A stretch of DNA of 64,000 nucleotides from Conexibacter woesei Iso977N. Its GTDB lineage: Bacteria > Actinomycetota > Thermoleophilia > Solirubrobacterales > Solirubrobacteraceae. A program made the translations under genes and the position numbers. Shown here piece by piece: positions 23,913 through 32,037 of this stretch. Below the pieces are notes generated by a model that searched no databases, was not told the DNA's origin, and saw nothing but the letters and a program-made list of their open reading frames with translations. Where the stretch lies: assembly GCF_000424625.1 (NCBI RefSeq), contig NZ_AUKG01000002.1, forward strand, positions 1,054,001-1,118,000, written 5' to 3'. Every line of letters starts with the position of its first letter. Position 1 is the first letter of the stretch.

Positions 23913-24613
23913 TGGTCGTGCTGCTCCTGATCTGCGCGCTGTTCGCGCTGCCGCCCGCCGTGGCGACCGCGACGACGCTGGCCGCCGTGGCGGTCGCGGC
24001 GCTGCATTGGTGGCTGGCGCGCCGCCTGCGCCGCCGCGCGACCCGGACGGCCCACGAGGTCCGCCAGCCGCTGACCGCCGCGCTGCTGGCGCTCCACGGC
24101 GCCGCACGTCGCGGCGAGGTGCCGCCCCGCGTCGTCGCGTCGTTGGAGCTGGAGCTGCGTCGCGCGGCCTTCGCGCTGTCGGACCCGTCGGAGGCCACGC
24201 CCGCCGACGTCGACCTCCACGACCTCCTCACCGCGCAGGCCCAGACCTGGCGCGAGGTCGCGGCGGCGCACGGCGCGACGCTGGTCCTCGAGCCTGGCCC
24301 CGGAACGCCGGTCGTGCACGCCGACACGCTCCGTCTGGCCCAGGTGACGAGCAACGTCCTGGCCAACGCGATCGAGCACGGGGGAGGGCAGATCACGATC
24401 CGCACCGTCGCGATCGGCGACCGCATCCGCATCGAGGTCACCGACGGCGGCCCCGGACTCCCGTCCTCCATCGCCGAGCTCTCCCGCCGCCCCCGCGGCC
24501 CCCACGGCCACGGCCTCTCCATCGCCACCTCGGCACTCCGCCACACCCAAGGCCACCTCTCACCCAACCCCTCCGGCATCACCATCGACCTCCCAGCCAA
24601 AGCCACCCCATGA
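23912..24613 (+). CDS. Small membrane-anchored sensor histidine kinase
   Basis: A 233-residue kinase, much shorter than usual. It has two N-terminal helices (LLLICALFALPPAVATATTL and an adjoining segment) with practically no external sensor loop, then HisKA with the phospho-accepting His in TAHEVRQPLTAALLAL, and an HATPase domain with N-box NVLANAIEHGG, G1 EVTDGGPGLP and G2 GPHGHGLSIA. The missing sensor domain suggests that it senses the membrane itself or a partner. It is coupled to the preceding regulator by a TGATG overlap. The last 60 codons lie in a C-rich, G-poor stretch. Confidence 0.88.
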   Translation: MVVLLLICALFALPPAVATATTLAAVAVAALHWWLARRLRRRATRTAHEVRQPLTAALLALHGAARRGEVPPRVVASLELELRRAAFALSDPSEATPADVDLHDLLTAQAQTWREVAAAHGATLVLEPGPGTPVVHADTLRLAQVTSNVLANAIEHGGGQITIRTVAIGDRIRIEVTDGGPGLPSSIAELSRRPRGPHGHGLSIATSALRHTQGHLSPNPSGITIDLPAKATP

Positions 24614-24708
24614 CCACCCCAACCCACCCAACAACACCCGACACCGCCACTCCTCGCTGCGCCATCGCCCTGCGCGCGGCCGGCCCATCGACGGAGGCGG
24701 CGCCATGA
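24610..24708 (+). CDS. Possible 32-residue coupling ORF
   Basis: An ATG overlaps the kinase stop (ATGA), and the ORF ends in a TGA that overlaps the ATG of the SAF-domain gene (ATGA again). The peptide is Thr/Pro/Ala-rich (MTTPTHPTTPDTATP...) and shows no domain. It may only keep ribosomes moving between two genes or may be chance. Two similar gap-filling ORFs are present in this locus at 29941 and 30902. Confidence 0.25.
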   Translation: MTTPTHPTTPDTATPRCAIALRAAGPSTEAAP

Positions 24709-25382
24709 CCCGCCGTCGCCGCACCGCGGCGCTGCTCGGCCTGGCGGCGCTCCTGGGCGGCCTCGCGGCGTCGGACGTCGCGGGCCGCGAGGCCGCGCTG
24801 GACCGGGCTCTCGGGCCGACCGTCACGGTCGTCGTCGCGCGCACCCAGATCACCGCGGGCACGACGCTCGACACCCGGAGGCTCACGGTCCGCCGCGTCC
24901 CCGCACGCTTCGCGCCGCACCTGGCCTACGCCTCACCCGACATCGTCGCCGGCGCCCGCGCGGCGGCCGACCTCCAGCCGGGCGAGGACCTCACACCCGC
25001 CGCGATCGACGACGGCTCCACGCCGGCCGGTGCTCCCGTCCGTCCGGGCGAGCGCGTCGCCGAGCTGGTCGCGGACGGCCCGGGGTCGCTGATCCACCCG
25101 GGTTCGCGCGTCGACGTCCTCGTCACCCGCTCCGGCGCCGACGGCGCGTCGGGCACGACCTCCGTGGCCCTCGAGGACGCCGAGGTGCTCGCCGCCCACG
25201 CCCAGCCCGACGACGCCGGCCACACCACCCGCGTCGCGGTCTCGCTGCGCACGACCGCGCGCCAGGCCGTCTACCTCGCCGCGGCACAGTCCTTCGCCCG
25301 CGACCTGCGCCTCCTGCCGCGCGCCACGGGCGACCGCCGCCACGGCCTGGCGGGCACGACGATCGGCTCCGACCTGCGATGA
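24705..25382 (+). CDS. SAF-domain protein, CpaB/RcpC-like pilus assembly
   Basis: A 225-residue protein with an N-terminal membrane helix (TAALLGLAALLGGLAASDV), then a SAF domain: VVVARTQITAGTTLDTRRLTV and AGARAAADLQPGEDLTPAAI. The C-terminal half (PGSLIHPGSRVDVLVTR, DAEVLAAHAQ, TTRVAVSLRTTARQAVYLAAA) matches CpaB/RcpC, which in tad systems sits in the envelope near the secretin or pilus channel. In this Gram-positive-type genome it would help guide the pilus across the wall. GGAGG is 9 bases before the ATG. It is followed by the calcium-binding secreted protein. Confidence 0.8.
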   Translation: MTRRRRTAALLGLAALLGGLAASDVAGREAALDRALGPTVTVVVARTQITAGTTLDTRRLTVRRVPARFAPHLAYASPDIVAGARAAADLQPGEDLTPAAIDDGSTPAGAPVRPGERVAELVADGPGSLIHPGSRVDVLVTRSGADGASGTTSVALEDAEVLAAHAQPDDAGHTTRVAVSLRTTARQAVYLAAAQSFARDLRLLPRATGDRRHGLAGTTIGSDLR

Positions 25383-25519
25383 CCGGCGCGATCGCACCCG
25401 ATCCCCACCGGTCGAGGTCCTTGCGCGGACGTCTTTGCACCCTCGGCCAACCGTCCAGCCCGGGGTCCCCACCTCAAGGCTTCCTGAGCACGACCGATAC
25501 CCCGGGCCGAGGCCAACTC

Positions 25520-27292
25520 ATGCTGCGAATCCTTCGTTCCCTTTCTCCCGCCCTCGCGGTCGCCGTTCTTGCGGCTCCCGCGGCTGCCCACGCCGCACCG
25601 GTCGTGAAGAAGGCCGGTGCCGCGACGTCGAAGAAGGCGTCCACGAAGAAGTCTGCGAAGACCAAGAAGAAGACGGTCAAGGCCGTCTACCCGACGGTCA
25701 ACTCGATCTCGCCCCGCAAGATCCAGATCGGCCAGAAGCTCACGGTCAAGGGCACCGGCTTCAAGCCGGGCAAGGGCAAGAGCAGCGTCGCCTTCTACAA
25801 GACCGGCCAGCCGGTCATCTTCGTCAAGGCCGACTCGGCGACCGCGACCAAGCTCGTCGTCACGATCACGCCGAAGGTCGCCGCGCTGCTCGTCGTCAAG
25901 AACGACGTGCCGGTCGCGACGCTCCTGCGCCTGCGCGTCATCGGCACGAAGATGAGCCGCACCTGGACGAAGAACAGCCGCTCGCCGATCGTCTCGCCGC
26001 TCCCGAACGCGCCGGTCGGCCAGGGTGGGTCGCTGACCGCTCAGCAGGCCGCGGCGCAGGTCTACCAGAGCTGCCAGGACAACGCGAAGACCAATCCTGC
26101 CGGCGACAACGACGCCGACAACATCGACAACGCCACCGAGCTGGCCAACTCGATGGATCCGTGCAACGTGGACACCGACGGCGACGGCATCTCCGACGGC
26201 TACGAGTACCGCTCGGCCGAGGACCTCAACGGCCACTCGGCGCCGCACTACCCGTCGACGCGCCCGTGGCCGAACCCGCTCGACCCGACCGACATCAACT
26301 CGGACTTCGACGGCGACGGCCTCATGATGTGGCAGGAGAACAAGCTCTGGAAGGCCGCCACCGGTGGCGCCTTCCCGCTGACCGCCTACAGCGACGGCAC
26401 CCAGAACTCCGGCGGCAAGGTCCCGGTGACGGAGGCCACCAAGTGGCTCGACCTCGACGGTGACGGCAACCTCACCGACGACGAGCGCGACGAGGACAAC
26501 GACGGCCTCTCCAACTTCGTCGAGTTCAACTCCACCGGCACCCAGGCCTGGTGGAAGTCGGTCCAGTGGGATGTCAAGCCGCACGTCGGTATCGCCAGGT
26601 ACACCGAGAGGCCCTACACCGCTCGCCTGTTCAACGACGTTGACGCGAGCAACCCGGACACCGACGGCGACGGCATCCCGGACGGCGCCGACGACCAGGA
26701 CAACGACGGCTGGCCGAACTTCGTCGAGATGCAGCTGGACCGCGATGAGGTCGGCTACCGGGTGAACCCGTACAACCCGTGCCTGCCGAACCCGCACGCC
26801 TCGGTCTGCAGCCGTCACGTCCCGATGGACCCGTCGCAGCGCTGGGCTCCGTGGGACGCGGTCAACGACACGACCACCAGCCAGATGCCGGAGGACGCGA
26901 TCCCGTTCAGCTGGCCGGCTCAGATCAACTACAGCAACTGGTCGACGGCCTCCCCCAACCCGAGCCCGGCTCCGGCGACGCTGCCGCCCCTGAACACGCC
27001 GTGGAACACGCCGGGCACTTGGTACGGGGGCAGCGCCTACCAGGGCGACCTGGACGCCATCCACGACCCCTACGTCGCCGCAGCGGACCCCGCCGATCCT
27101 GCCGCCGTCAGGGCCGCTGATGCTGCCGGCTGGGTGGCCGCGCTCGCGAAGCTGCCCGGGTTCTCGTCGGACCCCCGCTACCCGGACCCGTACCCGAACG
27201 TCTGGCAGCCGATCGCCTTCGGCTCCTGGGATCCGGCCCCGTGGTTCACGTCGGCGTGGGGCAACGCGATGGCCGGCGGCGAGCAGGGCTAG
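25520..27292 (+). CDS. Secreted protein with IPT/TIG domain and calcium-binding repeats
   Basis: A 590-residue protein. Residues 1-26 are a signal peptide ending in AHAAP; 30-52 are lysine-rich (SKKASTKKSAKTKKK). Residues 55-140 look like an IPT/TIG fold (YPTVNSISPRKIQIGQKLTV, VKGTGFKPGKG). The rest carries EF-hand/thrombospondin type 3-like loops: NVDTDGDGISDGYEYRS, SDFDGDGLMM, LDGDGNLTDDERDEDNDGLS and NPDTDGDGIPDGADDQDNDG. Calcium-stabilised surface adhesin or matrix protein is a reasonable inference. The ATG at 25520 is chosen because the signal peptide starts there. It lies inside the tad region, followed by a strong terminator. Confidence 0.78.
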   Translation: MLRILRSLSPALAVAVLAAPAAAHAAPVVKKAGAATSKKASTKKSAKTKKKTVKAVYPTVNSISPRKIQIGQKLTVKGTGFKPGKGKSSVAFYKTGQPVIFVKADSATATKLVVTITPKVAALLVVKNDVPVATLLRLRVIGTKMSRTWTKNSRSPIVSPLPNAPVGQGGSLTAQQAAAQVYQSCQDNAKTNPAGDNDADNIDNATELANSMDPCNVDTDGDGISDGYEYRSAEDLNGHSAPHYPSTRPWPNPLDPTDINSDFDGDGLMMWQENKLWKAATGGAFPLTAYSDGTQNSGGKVPVTEATKWLDLDGDGNLTDDERDEDNDGLSNFVEFNSTGTQAWWKSVQWDVKPHVGIARYTERPYTARLFNDVDASNPDTDGDGIPDGADDQDNDGWPNFVEMQLDRDEVGYRVNPYNPCLPNPHASVCSRHVPMDPSQRWAPWDAVNDTTTSQMPEDAIPFSWPAQINYSNWSTASPNPSPAPATLPPLNTPWNTPGTWYGGSAYQGDLDAIHDPYVAAADPADPAAVRAADAAGWVAALAKLPGFSSDPRYPDPYPNVWQPIAFGSWDPAPWFTSAWGNAMAGGEQG

Positions 27293-27325
27293 CGCCCCCG
27301 CGTAACCGACCCTCAGAAGTTCCAT

Positions 27326-27358
27326 CACTTGGCCCGGCGGCGTCCGCCGGGCCAAGTG
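27326..27358 (+). terminator. Strong terminator hairpin after the calcium-binding protein gene
   Basis: A perfect 15-bp stem, CACTTGGCCCGGCGG with CCGCCGGGCCAAGTG, closes a 3-base CGT loop. No T-run follows on either strand, but the stem is exceptionally stable. It separates the secreted-protein gene from the MFS gene. Confidence 0.65.
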
Positions 27359-27361
27359 CGT

Positions 27362-27367
27362 TAACTT
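27362..27367 (+). promoter_or_regulatory. -10 element, leaderless start
   Basis: TAACTT lies 8 bases before the GTG at 27376, directly after the terminator hairpin; no ribosome-binding site is present. Confidence 0.45.
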
Positions 27368-27375
27368 GCCCGCGC

Positions 27376-28743
27376 GTGCGGCGTCTGCTCCTGCTCCTCT
27401 GCGCGATCGTGTTCGTCGACACGGTCCTCTACGCCGTCGTCGCGCCGCTGCTGCCGCACTACGCCGACGACCTCGGCCTGTCGAAGGCCTCCGCCGGGAT
27501 CCTGCTGGCCGCCTACCCGGCCGGGACGCTCGTGGCGTCGCTGCCGAGCGGCCTGCTCGCCGCCCGCGTCGGCCCACGCCGGACCGTCCTGCTCGGCCTC
27601 GTCCTGCTCTGCGGGGCGAGCCTCGCCTTCGCCCTCGGCCGCAGCGCCACCGCCCTCGACTCCGCCCGCCTCGTCCAGGGCCTGGCCGGTGCCTGCACCT
27701 GGGCGGGCGCCCTCTCCTGGCTGGTCACCAGCTCACCACCATCTCGTCGCGGCGAGCTGATCGGCACCGTCTTCGGCGCCGCGATCGTCGGCGCCCTGTT
27801 CGGCCCCATCCTCGGCGCAACCGCCACCGCTCTCGGCACCACCCCCGTCTTCGGCACCCTCACCCTCCTCATCGCCACCCTGACCCTTCTCGCCGCCCAC
27901 GAGCCCGAGCCACCCACCACACCCGACGCTCTCGCCACCGACGACTCCACCTCCTCCGCCGCGCCTACCGCCCTCGGGGTGACCGCGGCCGCCCCTTCCT
28001 CCGCACCCGACGCTCTCGCCACCCACGCGGCGTCCCCTGCGCCCGCGCCCGAGCACATCCACTCCGCCGGACCCGGCACTCTCGCCTCCACGCCGCCGCC
28101 CGCCCCCGACGCACCCGGCACGCCACCACGCACCACCGCCCAACCCGCGTCCCTCCGCGCCACCCTCGCCTCGCGCCGCGTCCGCCTTGGCATGTGGCTC
28201 GTCGTCATCCCCGGCCTCGGCTTCGGCGTGCTCGACGTCCTCGTCCCGCTCCGCCTCGACCACCTCGGCGTCGGCCAGGCCGGCATCGCCGCGACGTTCC
28301 TCATCGCCGCCGCCGGCGAGGCCCTCCTCAGCCCGCTCGTCGGCCGCGTCGCCGACCGCCACGGCCCGGGCCGCCCGATCCGCGCCGGCCTCATCGCCTC
28401 AGCGTTGTTGGTGCTCTTGATCCCGGTCCCCGACACCGCGCCGTTGACCATCATCTTGATGGTCCTCGCCACCGGGGCGTTCGGCATCTTCTGGGCACCG
28501 TCGATGTCGATGCTCTCCGCCGCGGCCGAACGGATCGGCACCCACCAGGGCATCGCGTTCGGTCTCGTCAACCTCGCCTGGGCGGCGGGGATGGTCACCG
28601 GCGCGGCGGGCGGTGGCGCGCTGGCGAAGTCGACCTCGGATGCCGTCCCGTGCATCGTCCTCGCCGCGATCTGCCTGGCCACGTTCGCCGCACGTCCGCG
28701 ACCGGACACCCCTGGGGGAGAACCCACGCCCGCCCACCCCTAG
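27376..28743 (+). CDS. MFS transporter with a long low-complexity central loop
   Basis: A 455-residue transporter with 12 predicted helices. Motif A is GLLAARVGPRRTVLLG after helix 2, and the second half begins LGMWLVVIPGLGFGVLDVLV. Between helices 6 and 7 a cytoplasmic loop of about 100 residues is made of Ala/Pro/Thr/Ser with repeated PDALAT-type units (PDALATDD, PDALATHA, PDAPGTPP). The GTG is chosen because the first helix begins at once and TAACTT is 8 bases upstream. The cpaF ATG comes 7 bases after its stop, so it may be transcribed with the tad genes. Substrate unknown. Confidence 0.85.
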   Translation: MRRLLLLLCAIVFVDTVLYAVVAPLLPHYADDLGLSKASAGILLAAYPAGTLVASLPSGLLAARVGPRRTVLLGLVLLCGASLAFALGRSATALDSARLVQGLAGACTWAGALSWLVTSSPPSRRGELIGTVFGAAIVGALFGPILGATATALGTTPVFGTLTLLIATLTLLAAHEPEPPTTPDALATDDSTSSAAPTALGVTAAAPSSAPDALATHAASPAPAPEHIHSAGPGTLASTPPPAPDAPGTPPRTTAQPASLRATLASRRVRLGMWLVVIPGLGFGVLDVLVPLRLDHLGVGQAGIAATFLIAAAGEALLSPLVGRVADRHGPGRPIRAGLIASALLVLLIPVPDTAPLTIILMVLATGAFGIFWAPSMSMLSAAAERIGTHQGIAFGLVNLAWAAGMVTGAAGGGALAKSTSDAVPCIVLAAICLATFAARPRPDTPGGEPTPAHP

Positions 28744-28750
28744 AGAGGGC

Positions 28751-29944
28751 ATGGACCAAGCCCTCGACGCCCTCGCCGACCGTCTCCACGACCGCCTGCT
28801 CGCCGACGCCGGCGACGCCCGCGGTAGCCCCCTGCCGGAGCGCATCGACGCCCTCGTCGACCGCGAGGCCGGCCTGCTCGACGCGCCCATCCGCGCGGAT
28901 CTCGCCGCGCGCGTCGCGCGCCGCTCGTTCGGCCTCGGCCCGCTCGAGCCGCTGCTCGCCGACCCCGACGTCGACGAGATCATGGTCAACGGCGCCGGCC
29001 GCCGCGTCTGGGTCGAGCGCGCCGGTCGGCTGGGGGAGAGCGACGTCCGCTTCGCCGACGAGGCCGAGCTCCGCCACGCCATCGAGCGGATCCTCGCGCC
29101 GCTCGGCCGCCGCGCCGACGAGGCCGAGCCGATGGTCGACGGCCGCCTCAGGGACGGCTCGCGCGTCAACGTCGTGCTGCCGCCGCTTGCGGTCGACGGC
29201 CCCGTGCTCACGATCCGCCGCTTCCGCGCGCGCCCGCTCGACGCCGACGCGCTCACCGACACCGGCACCTGGACCGCCGACGTGCGCGCCTTCCTGGCCG
29301 GCGCCGTCGCGGCGCGGCGCAACATCGTGGTGTCGGGCGGGACCGGCTCCGGCAAGACCACCACCTTGAACGCGATGTCCTCGTTCATCGACCCCGGCGA
29401 GCGCATCGTCACGATCGAGGACACGGCCGAGCTCAAGCTCCAGCAGCCGCACGTCGTGCGGCTGGAGGCCCGCCCGCCGAACGTCGAGGGCCGCGGCGCG
29501 GTGACGCTCCGCGATCTCCTCCGCAACGCGCTGCGCATGCGACCCGACCGCATCGTGATCGGCGAGATCCGCGGCGGCGAGGCCCTCGAGATGCTCGCCG
29601 CGATGACGACCGGCCACGACGGCTCGCTCTCGACCGTCCACGCCGGCTCGCCGACCGAGGCCCTCCGCCGCATCGAGACCCTCTCCTTGATGGCCGACAT
29701 CGACCTCCCGCTCGCCGCGATCCGCGACCAGCTCGCCGACGCCATCCACCTCATCGTCCACCAATCCCGAACCCCCAGCGGCGCCCGCACCATCACCACC
29801 ATCTCCGAAGTCCTCCGCATCGCCTCCGGCCCAGCCACCCACGACATCTACACCTCCAAACCAACCCCAACCTGGTACCACCCAACCAACCCCGCCCTCA
29901 CCACCCTCACACCCCTCATCCACAACCTCGACAACCCCCGATGA
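28751..29944 (+). CDS. cpaF: Tad/Flp pilus assembly ATPase CpaF (TadA)
   Basis: A 397-residue secretion ATPase. The N-terminal domain has RRSFGLGPLEPLLADPDVDEIMVNG, typical of CpaF. Walker A is SGGTGSGKTTT (about 195-204), the Asp box is IVTIEDTAEL, and Walker B is RIVIGEIRGGEALEML (about 268-282), followed by the His box TGHDGSLSTVHAGSP. It powers assembly of a Flp-type pilus with TadB and TadC. GAGAGGGC precedes the ATG. The last 40 codons lie in a strongly C-rich, G-poor segment and encode an unusual Thr/Pro-rich tail. The stop overlaps the ATG of a 37-residue ORF. Confidence 0.93.
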   Translation: MDQALDALADRLHDRLLADAGDARGSPLPERIDALVDREAGLLDAPIRADLAARVARRSFGLGPLEPLLADPDVDEIMVNGAGRRVWVERAGRLGESDVRFADEAELRHAIERILAPLGRRADEAEPMVDGRLRDGSRVNVVLPPLAVDGPVLTIRRFRARPLDADALTDTGTWTADVRAFLAGAVAARRNIVVSGGTGSGKTTTLNAMSSFIDPGERIVTIEDTAELKLQQPHVVRLEARPPNVEGRGAVTLRDLLRNALRMRPDRIVIGEIRGGEALEMLAAMTTGHDGSLSTVHAGSPTEALRRIETLSLMADIDLPLAAIRDQLADAIHLIVHQSRTPSGARTITTISEVLRIASGPATHDIYTSKPTPTWYHPTNPALTTLTPLIHNLDNPR

Positions 29945-30054
29945 CCGCCCCTCACACCGCCCATCCTCGGCGGCACCGTCTCTCGCGTTCGGGGCGCGGC
30001 GTGATCGCGGCGCGGCTTGCTTCCCTCGAGTGGTCCGGCAGCGGTGCCACGTGA
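29941..30054 (+). CDS. Possible 37-residue coupling ORF between cpaF and tadB
   Basis: The ATG overlaps the cpaF stop (ATGA) and its TGA shares its last base with the tadB ATG (TGATG), so the ORF exactly spans the gap. The peptide begins MTAPHTAHPRRHRLSRSG and has no recognisable domain. It may exist to couple translation, or may be a relic. Confidence 0.3.
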   Translation: MTAPHTAHPRRHRLSRSGRGVIAARLASLEWSGSGAT

Positions 30055-30905
30055 TGGCGCCGCTGCTCGCGGCCCTTGCCGCCGTAGCCGGCGTGTTCGG
30101 CGCGTGGGACGCGCTGACCGTCATCGAGCAGGCGCGACCCGCGGCGGCACTGGGGCGGGTCGTCGCACCGCTGCGCCTCGCCGGACGCGCTGGGCGCCCA
30201 CCGACAACGGCGGAACGCCGCCGCCTCGCGACCCTCGGCGCTGCGACGCTGCTCGCCGGCGGCTGGCTGCTCGCCGGCCCGCTGCTCGGGATCCTCCTCG
30301 CCGCGGCGGGCCCGGCGGCGATCGGCCGCCTGCTCGCGGCACGTCATCGCCGCTGGCGCCGCGCGCTCGCCGACAGCGTCCCAATCGTCGCCCGCGCTCT
30401 GGCCGACGCGCTCTCCGGCGGTCACAGCCTCCGCGGGGCGGTGGAGGACGTCGGCCGCTCCAGGGCGATCCCCGGCCCCGCCGGAGTCGAGCTCGCGGCC
30501 GCCGCCCATCGCCTCGCCCTCGGCGCGCCGACCGAGACGATCCTCGCCGACCTCCGCACCCGCGCCGCCGACCCGGCCTGGGACACGCTCATCGCCGCAA
30601 CCCTCCTCCAGCGCGACACCGGCGGCGACCTCGCCACGCTCCTGCGGTCGATCGCCGCCTCGCGCGAGCACGCCCGTCGCATCGAAGCCGACGCTCACAC
30701 CACGACCGCGCAGGCCCGCGCCACCGCCCGCCTCGTCGCCTCCATGCCACTCGCAGCACTCGCCCTGTCCGAGCTGATCGCCCCCGGCACGCTCCTCGCC
30801 CTTCTCACCGACCCGATCGCGCGCCTGCTGCTCCTCGCCGGCCTCACCCTCGCCGCGGCGTCCTTCCTCGCGATCTCACGGCTCGCACATCTCGGAGAGT
30901 CATGA
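30054..30905 (+). CDS. tadB: Tad pilus inner-membrane platform protein TadB
   Basis: A 283-residue T2SSF-domain protein. Helices lie near the N-terminus (LLAALAAVAGVFGAWDAL), around residues 65-90 and at the C-terminus (two helices near LLLLAGLTLAAASFLAI). The cytoplasmic T2SSF core has DSVPIVARALADALSGGHSLRGAVEDV and DTGGDLATLLRSIAASREHARRIEADA, typical of TadB. It forms the membrane platform driven by CpaF. The ATG at 30054 overlaps the preceding ORF's stop; its own TGA overlaps the ATG of another gap ORF. Confidence 0.85.
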   Translation: MAPLLAALAAVAGVFGAWDALTVIEQARPAAALGRVVAPLRLAGRAGRPPTTAERRRLATLGAATLLAGGWLLAGPLLGILLAAAGPAAIGRLLAARHRRWRRALADSVPIVARALADALSGGHSLRGAVEDVGRSRAIPGPAGVELAAAAHRLALGAPTETILADLRTRAADPAWDTLIAATLLQRDTGGDLATLLRSIAASREHARRIEADAHTTTAQARATARLVASMPLAALALSELIAPGTLLALLTDPIARLLLLAGLTLAAASFLAISRLAHLGES

Positions 30906-31129
30906 CCATCATGCTGCCGCGGCTTCGAGCGCACCCGACTGTTGGCCATCGTGACGACGCTCACAGCCTCAAGCACACCATGTCGCTCCAACTCCCAGCA
31001 ACGGCGCCGTCACCCGTGCAAGAACATCATGTTGCCCCGGCCTCCGGGACGTGCCTGTCGTCAGCCGCCGAGGCGATGCCGCGAAACCAAGTCCATCAGG
31101 TTGTCATGGCCCTGGGCGGTTCCGGCTGA
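30902..31129 (+). CDS. Possible 75-residue ORF filling the tadB-tadC gap
   Basis: The ATG overlaps the tadB stop (ATGA) and the TGA overlaps the tadC ATG (TGATG). The peptide (MTIMLPRLRAHPTVGHRDDA...) is hydrophilic, His-rich and without a helix, so it is not a pilin. Its first 15 bases repeat the start of tadC with one mismatch, and a further copy of ATCATG[C/T]TGCC lies at 31026. The base composition is visibly less G+C-rich than the neighbours. It could be a duplicated and decayed gene start that still couples translation. Confidence 0.35.
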   Translation: MTIMLPRLRAHPTVGHRDDAHSLKHTMSLQLPATAPSPVQEHHVAPASGTCLSSAAEAMPRNQVHQVVMALGGSG

Positions 31130-31971
31130 TGGCCATCATGCTGGCCGCGACCGCGGGCGTCCTGCTGGGATTCGGCCTCGTGGACCTCGCGACGCTCGTC
31201 GTCGAACGCCGTCGTGTGGCCGCGGGCCATATCGGCAACACCGGCCGCCTGGCACGCGTTGCTGCGTTGCTGGTCCGGCTCGGTCGCCGCATCGGCGCTC
31301 CGGCCGCGCCACGAGACCTCGACGCACGCCTCGCCGCGGCCGGGCTCGCGAACACGATCACCACCGCCGACGCGATGTCGATCAAGGCCGGGGCGGGGGT
31401 GGCAGCGGCGCTGCTCACGACGCCGTTCGTCTTGGCGTTCCCGCTCCGCTTGGCGCTTGTCGCGCTACCCGCGTGCGCGGCCGCCGGGTTCCTCGCGCCC
31501 GACCTCGTCCTCACGCGCCGTGCACGCCGACGAGCGGAGCGCGCAACGCTGGAGCTCGCCGACGCGCTCGACCTCCTCCGGGTCGCGGTCGCAGCAGGCC
31601 TGCCGACCCAACGCGCGCTGACGGAGGTCGGCCGCCGCCACCGCGGCCTCGTCGCCGACGAGCTCCGCGCGACCGCCGATCGCCTCGACCTGGGCCTCCC
31701 GCACAGCACCGCCCTCGCGGCCCTCGAACGCTCGCTGCCGCTGCCCGCGATCAGCCAGCTCACCGCCGCGATCTCCCGCGCCGATCGCCACGGAGCCCCG
31801 CTGACACCCGCCCTCTCAGCCCTCGCCACCGAATCCCGGGCAACCCGCGCCCGCACCCTCCAGAACCGCGCTGCCCGCGCCGCACCCCGCATCCAGCTGA
31901 CGATCGCCCTCCTCCTCGTCCCGGCCGTCCTGCTCATCGTCGCCGCCGGCCTCGTCCACAGCCTGACCTGA
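31129..31971 (+). CDS. tadC: Tad pilus inner-membrane platform protein TadC
   Basis: A 280-residue T2SSF-domain protein, partner of TadB. The first helix is MLAATAGVLLGFGLVDLATL, two helices lie near 95-125 (LLTTPFVLAFPLRLALVALP) and one at the end (LTIALLLVPAVLLIVAAGL). The core motif is ELADALDLLRVAVAAGLPTQRALTEV and AISRADRHGAPLTPALSALA. No TadE/TadF, prepilin peptidase or Flp pilin gene follows; the next gene is metabolic, so the rest of the machinery must be elsewhere. Confidence 0.85.
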   Translation: MAIMLAATAGVLLGFGLVDLATLVVERRRVAAGHIGNTGRLARVAALLVRLGRRIGAPAAPRDLDARLAAAGLANTITTADAMSIKAGAGVAAALLTTPFVLAFPLRLALVALPACAAAGFLAPDLVLTRRARRRAERATLELADALDLLRVAVAAGLPTQRALTEVGRRHRGLVADELRATADRLDLGLPHSTALAALERSLPLPAISQLTAAISRADRHGAPLTPALSALATESRATRARTLQNRAARAAPRIQLTIALLLVPAVLLIVAAGLVHSLT

Positions 31972-32037
31972 CCCGCGCCTCCGCCTCTTACGTCCGCCCA
32001 CCGTCGGTCCTCCGTCGCGGCTGCACTCGCGCTGGTG

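Noticed and set aside
30902-31129. Flp pilin gene between tadB and tadC
   Set aside because: The peptide has no hydrophobic helix and no prepilin cleavage motif.
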